The notes beneath the pieces are model-generated. The model saw only the letters and a program-made list of their open reading frames with translations. It was not told the origin of the DNA and did no database searches. Below are positions 23,366-32,421 of a DNA stretch of 60,040 nt, piece by piece. Position 1 is the stretch's first letter; each line of letters starts with the position of its first letter. The DNA is from an uncultured Akkermansia sp. GTDB taxonomy: Bacteria; Verrucomicrobiota; Verrucomicrobiia; Verrucomicrobiales; Akkermansiaceae. The stretch spans positions 1 through 60,040 of the forward strand of contig CAJGCZ010000008.1 in assembly GCA_904501975.1 (NCBI GenBank), in the 5' to 3' direction. Made by a program: the position numbers and the translations under genes.

Positions 23366-24751
23366 TCAGTGGCTCTCCATGTGGGCAAAAACTTTGCGAC
23401 GTGTTTTGCAGAAGCGGGTGGTGAGGATGATGGCGGCTATGGTAAGGGCTACAATGAAGCTCACCCAGGCGCCGGCAGGCCCCATGGCCGGGACGATAAA
23501 ATCGGTGCGAATCAGAATGCAGGAGAGCGGTAGCCCGATAACCCAATAGCTGGTCAGGTTGCTCCAGGTTATCATGGCTGTGTCGTGGCAGCCACGCAGT
23601 AATCCGCACATGATGGCTTGTGTGGCATCCGCAATTTGGTAAATGGCGCAGTAGATGAGCAGGGTGGAAGCCGTGTTGATGATGTGCTGTGAATCGGTGT
23701 AGAGAGAGACGATGTCTCTGCGGAAGAAGATGGTTGCCAGCATTAACACCAGTACGAGGCTGTATGTGACCGTGAGCAGGGTTTTTAACAAGGCGCTGAA
23801 GGCGTCCTTGCGTTTGGCTCCCACATGGTATGCTGCGCGTATGGAGGCGGCTATACCCAAGCTTAAGGGCAGCATAAAGATGATGCCGCTAACGTTGAGG
23901 GCCACTTGGTGCGAGCTGACGGCTGTTTCTCCCAGCGGGGCCATAATAAGCGTAACGGCACTAAAGAAGCTCAATTCGCAGAGGGTGGCCACGCTGATGG
24001 GAAAACCTAGCTTGACGATGCTGCGCACAATTTTCCAGTCCGGTCGGCGCCAGGCGAAGGTTTGGTGCGTGCGTTCTCTGTGGCGGCGGCTTCCTATGGC
24101 CAGCAGATACATGATGATACAGGTAAACCATGTGATGATGGCTGTGGCTAGGCCGCAGCCGGGGCCGCCTAAGGCAGGGAAGGGGCCTAAGCCGAACACA
24201 AGGGCATAATTGAGCGGTATATTGGCCAATAAGCCAAGGAAGGCCACTATCATGGCCGGGCGTGTTTGGCCATAGCCCTCAAAATTGGCGCAAATAACGC
24301 GCATGAGCAAATTGGCCGGTACACCCAGCATGGCGTACCATGTGTACAGCTGGGCTTGCTGCACCAGGGCGTGGTTATCTGTGGTATATTGCAGGGCAAA
24401 GGAGGCGGCGAAGATGATGATTATCTCGATGACTGCCAAGATGAGTGCCAGCGTTTTGCCGTTGTTCAGGTAAATGCCCGCTTTGGAGTCCGCTCCTGCA
24501 CCGCGCAGGCGTGAGATAATGGCATTCAGTATGGTCAAGAGCGCTCCCACGGCGATTAACAAAGGGCCAACTACCGAGAATCCCATGGCGACTGCGGCTA
24601 AGTCTTGCTCGCCCTTCCAGCCTGCCACTAACGTGTCCGTTACGCCCATGCCCATGTGCAGCAGGTTGGCAATGTAGAGCGGGAGCATGATGGCGATGAG
24701 TCGTTTCAACTCACGCTTGTCAATCAATTTGCTGAGTATTCCGGTTTCCAT
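23366..24751 (-). CDS. MATE family efflux transporter (MdtK/NorM-like)
   Basis: A 461-residue membrane protein with about twelve helices, closer to the NorM/MdtK branch than the other MATE protein here. Marks are LLHMGMGVTDTLVAG in helix 1-2 and the half-repeat segments NFEGYGQTRPAM and LLRGCHDTAMI. It probably exports cationic or toxic compounds with Na+ or H+. I prefer the ATG at 24751 (METGILSK) to the one 9 nt upstream. It starts only 19 nt beyond the T-tract of the tRNA-Glu terminator, leaving no clear promoter; low-level read-through may drive it. Confidence 0.87.
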   Translation of the reverse strand: METGILSKLIDKRELKRLIAIMLPLYIANLLHMGMGVTDTLVAGWKGEQDLAAVAMGFSVVGPLLIAVGALLTILNAIISRLRGAGADSKAGIYLNNGKTLALILAVIEIIIIFAASFALQYTTDNHALVQQAQLYTWYAMLGVPANLLMRVICANFEGYGQTRPAMIVAFLGLLANIPLNYALVFGLGPFPALGGPGCGLATAIITWFTCIIMYLLAIGSRRHRERTHQTFAWRRPDWKIVRSIVKLGFPISVATLCELSFFSAVTLIMAPLGETAVSSHQVALNVSGIIFMLPLSLGIAASIRAAYHVGAKRKDAFSALLKTLLTVTYSLVLVLMLATIFFRRDIVSLYTDSQHIINTASTLLIYCAIYQIADATQAIMCGLLRGCHDTAMITWSNLTSYWVIGLPLSCILIRTDFIVPAMGPAGAWVSFIVALTIAAIILTTRFCKTRRKVFAHMESH

Positions 24752-24774
24752 GGTTGGCAAGGCTAAATGAAAAA

Positions 24775-24797
24775 GGCTCCATCGTGTCGATGGAGCC
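24775..24797 (-). terminator. Terminator of tRNA-Glu
   Basis: A 10-bp perfect stem, GGCTCCATCG with CGATGGAGCC and a 3-nt loop, is followed on the minus strand by TTTTTCATTT. It lies 6 nt after the tRNA 3' end and just ahead of the MATE gene. Confidence 0.85.
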
Positions 24798-24803
24798 TTT
24801 GAG

Positions 24804-24877
24804 CATCTGGAACGGGATTCGAACCCGTGTTGCCCGCGTGAAAGGCGGGTGTCCTAGGCCGACTAGACGATCCAGAC
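24804..24877 (-). tRNA. tRNA-Glu (anticodon UUC)
   Basis: The minus strand gives a complete cloverleaf: acceptor GTCTGGA, D-arm with TAGTCGGCCTA, anticodon stem CCCGC/GCGGG around the loop CTTTCAC (anticodon TTC), T-arm with GGTTCGAATCC, and a closing TCCAGAT with discriminator G. The first acceptor pair is G-U. CCA is not encoded. Confidence 0.95.
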
Positions 24878-24909
24878 ACTTTGTTGCGTGGTTCTGTCAG
24901 CGCAAGGAC

Positions 24910-24938
24910 AATTTAGCACGTTTTTTTTATTAGGTCAA
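24910..24938 (-). promoter_or_regulatory. Promoter of tRNA-Glu
   Basis: Minus strand: TTGACC (24933-24938), 17-bp spacer, TAAATT (24910-24915), about 30 nt ahead of the mature 5' end. Confidence 0.7.
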
Positions 24939-25006
24939 GGCAAAAATTGATTTTTTTGTAATTTTTTGTATTTTTTTCCCGTGGGTATGCGTTTTTTGCG
25001 GTAATT

Positions 25007-25489
25007 CCTGTTTTAGCTTTTAGTTCATAGACCTACAAATAGCAATTTATGGGGCTATTGGAGGTGAGCGCAGCGAACGGAATTTAAGAGTCCGGAGGAC
25101 GACAGACACATAGCCGGGGGCGTAAGCCCCCGGTATGGGGAAAAGAAAATCGGAGCCCCGAGGCGCCGGAGCGACGCGACGGCAACGAGGGCCGACAGAA
25201 AGCGTGGCTTTTAATATGCCATGTGCACACATACGGAGCCGCCGCTCATGGCTTCGGGCTTACGCCCTCGCCCTTATCTGTCGGCCTTCCGCGTCTTCGG
25301 CTGCGCCTCAGGCGCTACAGGGCTCCCTAACATTTTCATGCGTTACCGGGGGTTCTCATCTTCGGCTACGCCTCGATGAACCACCCCCGGCTACGTTCTG
25401 TCGTCCTCCGGACTCTCAAATTCGGCTCGCTGCGCTCGGGGTGGAGACGACAACCTTCCATTTATCAAATAAAAAGTTTAACAAAGCGC
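25007..25489. repeat. Terminal-inverted-repeat intergenic element, copy C (483 bp)
   Basis: The left end (CCTGTTTTAGCTTTTAGTTC, then ACAAATAGCAATTTATGG) resembles the left end of copy A, and the right end on the minus strand begins GCGCTTTGTTAAACTTTTTA. Inside is a perfect 19-bp inverted repeat, GAGTCCGGAGGACGACAGA at 25088-25106 with its complement at 25397-25415, flanked by further pairing (GAATTTAAGAGTC against GACTCTCAAATTC). More palindromes fill the centre. The open frames crossing it look like by-products of this structure. The rest of the gap (24939-25006 and 25490-25547) shows nothing else. Confidence 0.65.
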
Positions 25490-25547
25490 TTCGGTAAATG
25501 GAGGGCTCGCAAAACGTACGCTTTTTTACGGGGCAGGGAATAAAAAG

Positions 25548-25577
25548 CACCGCCTCAGATGTGCATCTGAGGCGGTG
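25548..25577 (-). terminator. Intrinsic terminator of the pilus-like operon
   Basis: A 13-bp perfect stem, CACCGCCTCAGAT with its complement and a 4-nt loop, is followed on the minus strand by GCTTTTTATTCC. It lies 28 nt after the secretin stop. Confidence 0.9.
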
Positions 25578-25605
25578 AAGAGTTTACCTATGAACCTAGG
25601 GGCTA

Positions 25606-28383
25606 TTAGGGGTTAGCCAAACCGTCGTCCGGGAAGAGGCTCGGAGTTGTGGAGCCTGCGGTCGGGGCATCGCTGGTGCCGAGGTCACGAAGACGGGTGG
25701 GCTTGCCGGTCGGGTCAATCTTCTCAGCTGTTACGAAGATCATCAGGTTCTTGCGAACGTGAGACTCAGCATTGCTGCGGAAGAAGCGGCCTACGAGGGG
25801 CAGGTCACCGAATACGGGAACCTTGTCCTCAACCTTCTGCACGTTGTCCTCAATCATACCACCGATGGCGATGGTGTGACCATCATAGATGCAGGGGTTG
25901 GAGTTGATGTAACGGCGGCTGAAGATGGGCATATCGATACGGTTTTCCGTAAGGGTGATGTGCTCAATCTGAGTCTCGTTAGCGATACCGGCCGTGATGG
26001 GGGAACCGTAGTTTACGAAACCTTCGAAGTTTACAACGCGGATTTCGAAGTGGTTGAACTTGATGATGTCGTTGCCATCTTCTTCGTCCACCTTAAAGCG
26101 CATGACGATACCAACTTCTTCAACTGCCCATTCGGAGGGGTTAGCAGGAGAGGCAATCGGCATGGAGTTGCCACCCCAGCTGTTGTTGTTGCCGTTGTTG
26201 CCCCAGTTGCCGCCACCGCCGTTGGAACCGATTTCAGGTGCATCGTAAGCGGAGGGGTAGATGAAGCGACGAATCACCTCAATCTTGGCGCAACCGTTGT
26301 CGCCGTTCTGGTCGCTTGCCAGCGGATCGGGATCCGGAGTGTACTCAAGTTCGCCGGGGCGAGCTACCAAGCTCGGAGCGGACATGATATCCACACCCTT
26401 CTTCTGGGAGAGACCACGCATGATCATCTGGAAGGAGCCGGAATCGTAGATGCCGGAGAGGGAGAGGATGCCGGGAGCTACAGTCTTAGCAGTGTTGCTG
26501 GCGGCGGAACCGGCGGATACGAGGGCATCCATGGAGCTGCCACTGAGTGCGCCGGAGCCGGAGCGGAGACCACCTGTCATCAAACCGTTATCAATCGGGC
26601 TGCGAGAGTCGGTAAGACCGGAGGAATTGGAGGAAATGGGCCAGGAGGAGGAACCACCATAGTTCTCAGCGAAGGCGGAACCGCCGCTGCTGACGAAGTC
26701 GTTCATGGTGCGAACCGGGTTGGAGTTCTGGCCGCTTACACCACCGAGGTAGGTGGAGCCGTTGTTAGCAACGGAGAAGGGATTTACTACCCAGTCAAAG
26801 CTGAGTTCTTCCTCGTTGGTCTGGGAAACTTCTACGAAGCGGGCGCTTACCTTGATCATCTGCGGCAGCTTGCGGCGATAATCATTGATAACTTCTTCCA
26901 CGAAGTCGAGGTTATCAGCGGTGTTTTCAACGGTAAGCATACCGGTGCGGGCAGAGTACTGAGCGCTGGCGCCCTTGGGGAAGGAAGCACCTGCTGCACG
27001 GAGCGCGGCTACGGCGTCAATCTTAACAACCTTGCTGCCACCTTCCTCAGACCAAGCGTCATCCTCGTCGTCGGATTCCTCGCTGGTGGTTACGAAGAAG
27101 TCGCGAGCAACCTTCCAGCGGCGCTTGAACATACGCTCAATGCCGGCACCTGTCTGGTATACCACGATACCGGTGTCTTCTACACGGTACTGGCAACCGG
27201 ACTGGTCGCAAATCATCTGGAGGAGTTCCTGACCTGTTACGTTGGAAACCTTGAGGCGAGCAATCATCGGCATGGCGGCCGGAGCAGAGGGAGCCTCTAC
27301 TACTTCCTCTTCCTCTGTCTCTTCCTCATCTTCAAAATCTTCATCTTCTTCGTCGTCGGAGGAGGAAGATGCTACGGAAGTGCTGGGGGCAGATACAGGA
27401 CGCTCGAAGCGGAAGTTTACCTGAACAGCGTTACGACGAGCCTCACCGCGAAGGAACTCAAGAGCGTCTTCAATGGAGGTGTCCTCGAAGTTTACGTTGT
27501 TAATCTGCATCTTGCCCAGGTTCTGGGCGTTCTGAATCTGACGCTCGGAGTGTACCACGGGTACCTCACCACCGGAAAGCTCAATGTCGGGCAGGTCCTC
27601 GTTGTTGGAGATTACCCATGTCTGGTCAACCTGAGCAAGAGCCTCGGAGCGAACGGCGTTGCGGGCATGCTTGTAGTAGTTCATGCGGCGCTTGTTCACT
27701 TCCTCCTGGCCGTTGCGAGCAGCTGTGTTGTACGGGTCAATCTTGAGGATCTGAGCAAAAGTCTTGTTAGCGTCGTCGAACAGACCCAGGTTGTACTGGC
27801 CCCAAGCAAGGTCAAGGAGGCGCTGTACTTCCTCAACGTCCTTTACGTGAGAGGGAGTGAGGGCGGGGTTGTTGCGGACGGGGTCGCGAAGCTCGGAGAG
27901 CTCCTTGCGAGCACGCTTGTTGTTCGGGTCGCGCTTGAGAACGTCGAGAAGAAGCTGTTCGGCTTCATCGTAACGGCCAACCTTGGAGTACTCGATAGCA
28001 ACAGCGATGGAGGCGTCACCGATAACCTGTACAAGGTATTCGCGGAGGCAGTTGTTGGCAGGGCCCTGGGGAAGGGTCTTCCAAGAGGCCTTGTACTTCT
28101 CGAGGGCGATGGTGTACTTGCCTTCTGCGTAGGCGGTGCGGCCTTCCTGCAGCAGGATCTTAGCCTTGGCTTCGTCGGCCTTGCGACGGGCTGTTTCCTG
28201 AGCGATGAGGCTATTCTGAGCGGTCTGGCCGGCGTAAACAGCGGTCGGGCCTACTTCACTTGTTCCGGCAGCCGTAGAAGTGCTGATGTAGCCTGCGGTT
28301 TCAGCCTGCGTAAAGGGGCAGGTGAAGGCAAGAGCTGCAAGCACCGTAACGGTCTTTGAGTTGATGAGAGGTGCGTGGTTCAT
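25606..28383 (-). CDS. Amuc_1098-type outer-membrane secretin of the pilus-like system
   Basis: A 925-residue secretin. A signal peptide (about 1-27, ending CPFTQA) is followed by tetratricopeptide-like helices (about 55-245), a secretin N-terminal type domain around 290-330, a very acidic linker (about 332-365), and further ring-building domains. The C-terminal secretin domain runs from about 645 to 890 and includes MSAPSLVARPG and VPVFGDLPLVGRFFRS. A Gly/Asn-rich insert (about 716-738) interrupts this domain. Secretins form the outer-membrane gate for type IV pili or type II secretion. Length and domain order match Amuc_1098. It is the last gene of the operon but has 105 nt upstream that may hold its own promoter. 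Confidence 0.88.
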   Translation of the reverse strand: MNHAPLINSKTVTVLAALAFTCPFTQAETAGYISTSTAAGTSEVGPTAVYAGQTAQNSLIAQETARRKADEAKAKILLQEGRTAYAEGKYTIALEKYKASWKTLPQGPANNCLREYLVQVIGDASIAVAIEYSKVGRYDEAEQLLLDVLKRDPNNKRARKELSELRDPVRNNPALTPSHVKDVEEVQRLLDLAWGQYNLGLFDDANKTFAQILKIDPYNTAARNGQEEVNKRRMNYYKHARNAVRSEALAQVDQTWVISNNEDLPDIELSGGEVPVVHSERQIQNAQNLGKMQINNVNFEDTSIEDALEFLRGEARRNAVQVNFRFERPVSAPSTSVASSSSDDEEDEDFEDEEETEEEEVVEAPSAPAAMPMIARLKVSNVTGQELLQMICDQSGCQYRVEDTGIVVYQTGAGIERMFKRRWKVARDFFVTTSEESDDEDDAWSEEGGSKVVKIDAVAALRAAGASFPKGASAQYSARTGMLTVENTADNLDFVEEVINDYRRKLPQMIKVSARFVEVSQTNEEELSFDWVVNPFSVANNGSTYLGGVSGQNSNPVRTMNDFVSSGGSAFAENYGGSSSWPISSNSSGLTDSRSPIDNGLMTGGLRSGSGALSGSSMDALVSAGSAASNTAKTVAPGILSLSGIYDSGSFQMIMRGLSQKKGVDIMSAPSLVARPGELEYTPDPDPLASDQNGDNGCAKIEVIRRFIYPSAYDAPEIGSNGGGGNWGNNGNNNSWGGNSMPIASPANPSEWAVEEVGIVMRFKVDEEDGNDIIKFNHFEIRVVNFEGFVNYGSPITAGIANETQIEHITLTENRIDMPIFSRRYINSNPCIYDGHTIAIGGMIEDNVQKVEDKVPVFGDLPLVGRFFRSNAESHVRKNLMIFVTAEKIDPTGKPTRLRDLGTSDAPTAGSTTPSLFPDDGLANP

Positions 28384-28388
28384 GGTAA

Positions 28389-28400
28389 TGCTATATTTAT
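28389..28400 (-). promoter_or_regulatory. Shared upstream motif ATAAATATAGCA, secretin gene
   Basis: On the minus strand ATAAATATAGCA ends 5 nt before the secretin ATG. The identical 12-mer in the same orientation precedes the first gene of the operon (33302-33313). TATAGC within it could act as a -10 six bases before the ATG, but no good -35 is seen. Confidence 0.4.
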
Positions 28401-28488
28401 GACAGAAAACTGCTCACTTGTAAAGTAAACAATTCAAAAAAGTGTTGATTTGTTTGCAATTTTTGCAAGTTTTGCACTGAGGTGGGGG

Positions 28489-29562
28489 TTAATTTGCTGC
28501 TTTCGGTGCCGTTACCTCGTTTTTGGCACCGTCAATCATAATTTGAGAGCTGCCATCCGCGTTGGTGGCCACAACTTTTGCTTGGGTATTTTCCGTACCG
28601 GGGATGGTGAAGGACTTGCCCACCAGAACCTCGACAGTTTCGCCTTTCTTGGGGCCGGCTGTGGAGACGAGTGTTACCTTGGTGTCCTGGAGTTTCTTGC
28701 GGTTTTTCTTACCATGCTTGATGAAGAAGCCGCTTTCCTCGGTCTGCTGCGGGTTGACAGTATCCAAAGCCAAGATGCCGCCTTCTGCGCCGGTCTTAAT
28801 CTCCAAGAGCTTGTAGCGGTCTTTTTCCTTGGTGTTGACACCAAAGGTTTCGCCCACCTTCACTTCCTTGGTGAGTTCCTTAATCGGCTGGGAATCGTTA
28901 GCCTTGGCAAATACCTTGATGGTAACAAAGTCAGCTGTCTCTACGTATTCAAGCTCGTTGGAGTCGAGCTGTACGTAAGCCGTGCTGGTCTTCTTGTCTA
29001 CCGTAGCAAGCTTGATGTAGTTTGTGCCGGTAAGGGCAGGGGTGCTGGCTGCGTCGTTCGGGTGGGAGCCTGCATCGTGCTCTTCCTTGTTAGAGAAGCC
29101 GTCGCCATCGCTGTCCATGGTCAGGCCATTGGCGGAGCAAAGGGCGTCTCTCAAACCGTTGGTGAGGAACCAAGCGTTGCTTACACCGGCGTGAATCTCC
29201 GGGGCGCTCTCGCTGAAGATGTCGATGACGACGTTGCGCTTCTCAGCGGCAATGCCCACCTGCCAGAGCTCCGGGGCGGTAAAGAGCGGGGAAACACGCT
29301 TTTGGTTTTTGCCCGGGGCAACATCCTTCACGCTGTGCAGGGTGTGCTGTGTTACCTTGCCTTTGTTGATGCCGATTTCGGAGTTAATCTTGGTGCTCTT
29401 GGCTGCGCCGTCTGCAATGTCGCTAACATCGCCTGCGCCTACATTGTACTTCTTGCCCTGCGGAACCTCAGGCAGCAAGACAAAACTTGCAGCGATAGCA
29501 AGGACGCCGGCGAGGATGCCGCCAATAAGAACGCCTTTACCTAAATCTGATTGTTGAGCCAT
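28489..29562 (-). CDS. Amuc_1099-type pilus-like system protein
   Basis: A 357-residue bitopic protein: a short cytoplasmic tail, one transmembrane helix (about 9-30, VLIGGILAGVLAIAASFVLL), and a large periplasmic part. Residues 150-161 read DSDGDGFSNKEE, a calcium-binding loop of the EF-hand or thrombospondin type-3 kind. The rest is predicted mostly beta (two similar segments, VKVGETFGVNT and VLVGKSFTIPG, suggest a repeated small domain, perhaps PilP-like). Its place between the secretin and the Amuc_1100-type gene is the main basis for the name. It probably links inner-membrane components to the secretin. Confidence 0.8.
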   Translation of the reverse strand: MAQQSDLGKGVLIGGILAGVLAIAASFVLLPEVPQGKKYNVGAGDVSDIADGAAKSTKINSEIGINKGKVTQHTLHSVKDVAPGKNQKRVSPLFTAPELWQVGIAAEKRNVVIDIFSESAPEIHAGVSNAWFLTNGLRDALCSANGLTMDSDGDGFSNKEEHDAGSHPNDAASTPALTGTNYIKLATVDKKTSTAYVQLDSNELEYVETADFVTIKVFAKANDSQPIKELTKEVKVGETFGVNTKEKDRYKLLEIKTGAEGGILALDTVNPQQTEESGFFIKHGKKNRKKLQDTKVTLVSTAGPKKGETVEVLVGKSFTIPGTENTQAKVVATNADGSSQIMIDGAKNEVTAPKAAN

Positions 29563-29580
29563 AATCTTGTGTGCTGAAAA

Positions 29581-30528
29581 TTAGTTTGCGTTTTGAGAGA
29601 AATAGACGGCCTCAATAATCATATTGACGTATGCGGTTTCTTCCTCGAGACCGGCCTTCTGCTGAGCGATGCTGATGGCTTCAGCCTCGGCGCCTTCTGC
29701 ACCGGCGGTCTGGAAGGGTTCGGTATACGGGTCAACCGTGCCGTACGTATTGTTGGTATTGACGTTCAGGCCCTTAATGTTGAAGAAATACTTGCCGTCT
29801 TTCTTCTCTTCATTGCGGGATACGATTTCGCCGTTGCCTTCAACAATGGCATTGAGCACCTGTGTGATGGTGGAGGTGTGATCTGCATCGGAGGGGATGT
29901 AACCACGCTTGGCGGTGAATGACAGCTCAATGTGCAGGCGTGTGTACTCGCCGTCTTCTTCGGAGGGTACGGGCTCGCAGTACATGCGGTCAAGGGATAC
30001 GGCACCGGCATTTACCACATAGCCGGCCAGTGTTCTGGCGGCGTTGAGCTGGTAGAGCAGGAAGGGTGTTGTATCTGCATTGGCTGCGTCGTTACGCTCG
30101 TTGTAGTTGCGATCCAGACCAAAGGTGAAACCCTCGCCGGCAGGAAGCGTGGTGCCGGTTTCGGCAGCCTTCTTGTTGATCCAGTTGCGGGCGGCTTTGA
30201 GGTGATCCGGGTGGAAGAGCAACTCCTTGCTGATGGCGTCCTTGGTGATGTTCTTGCACGTGTCGGTGTAAGCGCGCAAATCAGCCTTGAGCACATTGGC
30301 TTGGGAGCGAATGGTCTTGGTGTGCGTGTTGAGCGTGTCGCGCGTCTCCTTCTTCGGCGTCAGGGAAGAGCTGGTGATAGAACGGAGGGTGGACTCATTG
30401 GCTGTTGCCTCCTTAATGAGTGCCTCAGCGGCAGAGTTTTGGGTGAATCCCCAGGCCATGAGACCGGCGAATCCCAGTGTGAAGACTCCCGTAAGGGCCA
30501 CGGCTCGTTTGTTTTCAAAAATACTCAT
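29581..30528 (-). CDS. Amuc_1100-type pilus-like protein (divergent)
   Basis: A 315-residue bitopic protein with an N-terminal membrane helix (about 8-26), a helical coiled region (about 35-115) and a C-terminal alpha/beta domain ending VNMIIEAVYFSQN. This is the layout of Amuc_1100, a protein of Akkermansia muciniphila reported to activate TLR2 and improve barrier function, and resembles PilO. From memory the sequences align only loosely: length, topology, the C-terminal strand pattern and gene order agree, but few residues do. Any host effect is not inferable. Confidence 0.78.
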   Translation of the reverse strand: MSIFENKRAVALTGVFTLGFAGLMAWGFTQNSAAEALIKEATANESTLRSITSSSLTPKKETRDTLNTHTKTIRSQANVLKADLRAYTDTCKNITKDAISKELLFHPDHLKAARNWINKKAAETGTTLPAGEGFTFGLDRNYNERNDAANADTTPFLLYQLNAARTLAGYVVNAGAVSLDRMYCEPVPSEEDGEYTRLHIELSFTAKRGYIPSDADHTSTITQVLNAIVEGNGEIVSRNEEKKDGKYFFNIKGLNVNTNNTYGTVDPYTEPFQTAGAEGAEAEAISIAQQKAGLEEETAYVNMIIEAVYFSQNAN

Positions 30529-30549
30529 GTTGGTTGAATGTGGGTGTTA

Positions 30550-32379
30550 TCAGTCTTCTTTTGTTCTGTACTCCGGTACGCTCAGGTAAACCTCTTCGTC
30601 GATGTCGTGGTAGAGGTCGCCATGCGGTTTGTCCTGCAGCGGAAGAATCATGTGGAACGTCTTGAGGTAACCCAAGGAAGCATTGGGGCCGGACTCGTTC
30701 GTGATGATTTGCACGTGCTTGTTCTTGTCTGCCTCTTCGCCGTTGAAGTATTTCTGCTTGCTAATCTTTTCGTAAGCATCGCGCACTTCTTGCTCGTTCA
30801 TGGCATAGCCCTTAATGTAGAGGGCATTTACCTGACCGGAGGGAAGGGAGGCCAAGGCGGAATTGCCGTTGCCTGCAGACGGAGCAAACAGGCGGGCGTG
30901 GCGGTTGACAGAGCCGGATTCGGCGGTCTGGTCGAGGGAGAGCTCCTCGGTGTGTACGGGCTCAAACTGGGTGAACCAGAAGTTGTAGGAGGTGCCTACC
31001 TCAGCAATGCAGCGGATGATGTCTGTGTACTCCGTGCGGTTGCGGTAGAGGGAAGCAAGCTGGTGGTACTCAGCCTTAGCCTCGTTGTACTGTGTTTCGC
31101 TGTTCTGCACAGCGGTGGCAATCTTCTGAATAGGAGCAAGCTGACTGCTGAAAATCTCGTTCACCTGCTCGGCTTCCTTTACCTTGTTGCCGGCCATGAA
31201 GACGAAGGCGCCGGCGCCAATGAGGGCCACAATGCCGCCTGCCATAATCTTGGGCAGCATTTCAAGTTCGGCGCGGTCCTTGCCTACGCTGGTGGGTACC
31301 AAGTCAATATAGAACTCACCAACCTTAGCGCCTGTAACGGCAGCACCTACAACGGGGCCGAGGGTCAGGGCATCCATGCTCAGGGCTTCTTCATCAACCT
31401 TGGAGCCAATGCTGAATACCTGCAGCGGGTTGAGGTATTCTACCGGCAGGTTCAAGGCAGCCTGCAAGAACTCAACGGCATAGGGCAGGCGAGCGCCGCC
31501 ACCGCAAATGTATGCTTTGGTGGGGGCTGTTCCCTTGTACTGAGAGCGATAGTGGTTGATGGTGCGCTGTACCTCAGAGCTCAAGCGGCTCATAGCGGTG
31601 CGGATGGTGGTGGCCAAGGCGGCCTGCTGCTCATCCAAGCTGTCTGTAAAGCCGTTGCCGAGGGATACCATGCCGGACTCCAGCTTAAGCTTTTCAGCCT
31701 CCTTAAAGCTCAGGTTGAACTCGCGGGCGATGTTGTTGGTAATGAATGCACCGGCAGCGGTAACGGAACGGGTGAAGAAACGGCCGTTTTCAGAGAAGAT
31801 AATGTCGGTGGTCTTGGCGCCGATATCGAGGAGGATGACGGAATCGCACTCGTCCTCCGGATAATTCAGGCGGTAAGCATTGTAAAGAGAGGTGATGGAG
31901 CAGTCTACGCTGCGGGTCTTCAAACCGTTGTCTTCCACCTGGGTGTTGAGGTTATCCAACACGTCTTTCTTGATGGCGACAAGAAGCACCTCTTGCTCAC
32001 CGGGCTCTCTCTCGGGGAGGGTCTGGTAAGAGTAAACGATGTCCTCAAGCGGGAAGGGAATGTGCTGCTGCGCTTCGTAACCAACGTGCTCGGAAATGTC
32101 GTCGATGTCAATGAGCGGCAGTTTGATGAAGCGCATGAATACCTGCTGTCCGGAGACAACATTGCGTACATCGCTTCCCTTAACCTTTAATTCTGTTACC
32201 ATTTCACCAATGGCATTGCTCACGTAATCCATGCGCATGCCTTCCTCTACCGGGTCGAGCAGGATATCCCTGCGGGCATAGCGCGAAAGCGCATAGCCCT
32301 TGCCGGAGGGGGTGAATACGCCCATGGTGACGCTTTGTGCGCCAATCTCAAGGGCTACTGTTGTTTTGTATTCAGCCAT
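30550..32379 (-). CDS. Amuc_1101-type PilM-like protein with a PilN-like domain
   Basis: A 609-residue fusion. Residues 1-350 form an actin-like ATPase of the PilM family (VALEIGAQSVTMGVF phosphate-1 loop, ILLDIGAKTTDIIF phosphate-2 loop, AYICGGGARLP adenosine loop). A transmembrane helix follows (about 379-398), then a coiled region and a PilN-like periplasmic domain to the end. PilM normally binds the cytoplasmic tail of PilN; here the two are one chain, as in Akkermansia. It lies between the Amuc_1102- and Amuc_1100-type genes. Confidence 0.87.
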   Translation of the reverse strand: MAEYKTTVALEIGAQSVTMGVFTPSGKGYALSRYARRDILLDPVEEGMRMDYVSNAIGEMVTELKVKGSDVRNVVSGQQVFMRFIKLPLIDIDDISEHVGYEAQQHIPFPLEDIVYSYQTLPEREPGEQEVLLVAIKKDVLDNLNTQVEDNGLKTRSVDCSITSLYNAYRLNYPEDECDSVILLDIGAKTTDIIFSENGRFFTRSVTAAGAFITNNIAREFNLSFKEAEKLKLESGMVSLGNGFTDSLDEQQAALATTIRTAMSRLSSEVQRTINHYRSQYKGTAPTKAYICGGGARLPYAVEFLQAALNLPVEYLNPLQVFSIGSKVDEEALSMDALTLGPVVGAAVTGAKVGEFYIDLVPTSVGKDRAELEMLPKIMAGGIVALIGAGAFVFMAGNKVKEAEQVNEIFSSQLAPIQKIATAVQNSETQYNEAKAEYHQLASLYRNRTEYTDIIRCIAEVGTSYNFWFTQFEPVHTEELSLDQTAESGSVNRHARLFAPSAGNGNSALASLPSGQVNALYIKGYAMNEQEVRDAYEKISKQKYFNGEEADKNKHVQIITNESGPNASLGYLKTFHMILPLQDKPHGDLYHDIDEEVYLSVPEYRTKED

Positions 32380-32421
32380 ATATAATGTTGAGAGTGAGTT
32401 AAGATAGTGAGTTGAAGAGGA

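Noticed and set aside
25135..25497. 120-codon frame inside intergenic element C
   Set aside because: It lies wholly within inverted repeats, is rich in Arg, Pro and Ser, and has no promoter or family resemblance.
25759..28359. Long open frame (866 codons) on the plus strand, opposite the secretin gene
   Set aside because: It is antisense to a gene with clear secretin motifs, has no recognisable domain and reflects codon bias on the coding strand.
30538..32190. 550-codon frame opposite the PilM-like gene
   Set aside because: Antisense shadow; the PilM motifs on the minus strand are decisive.
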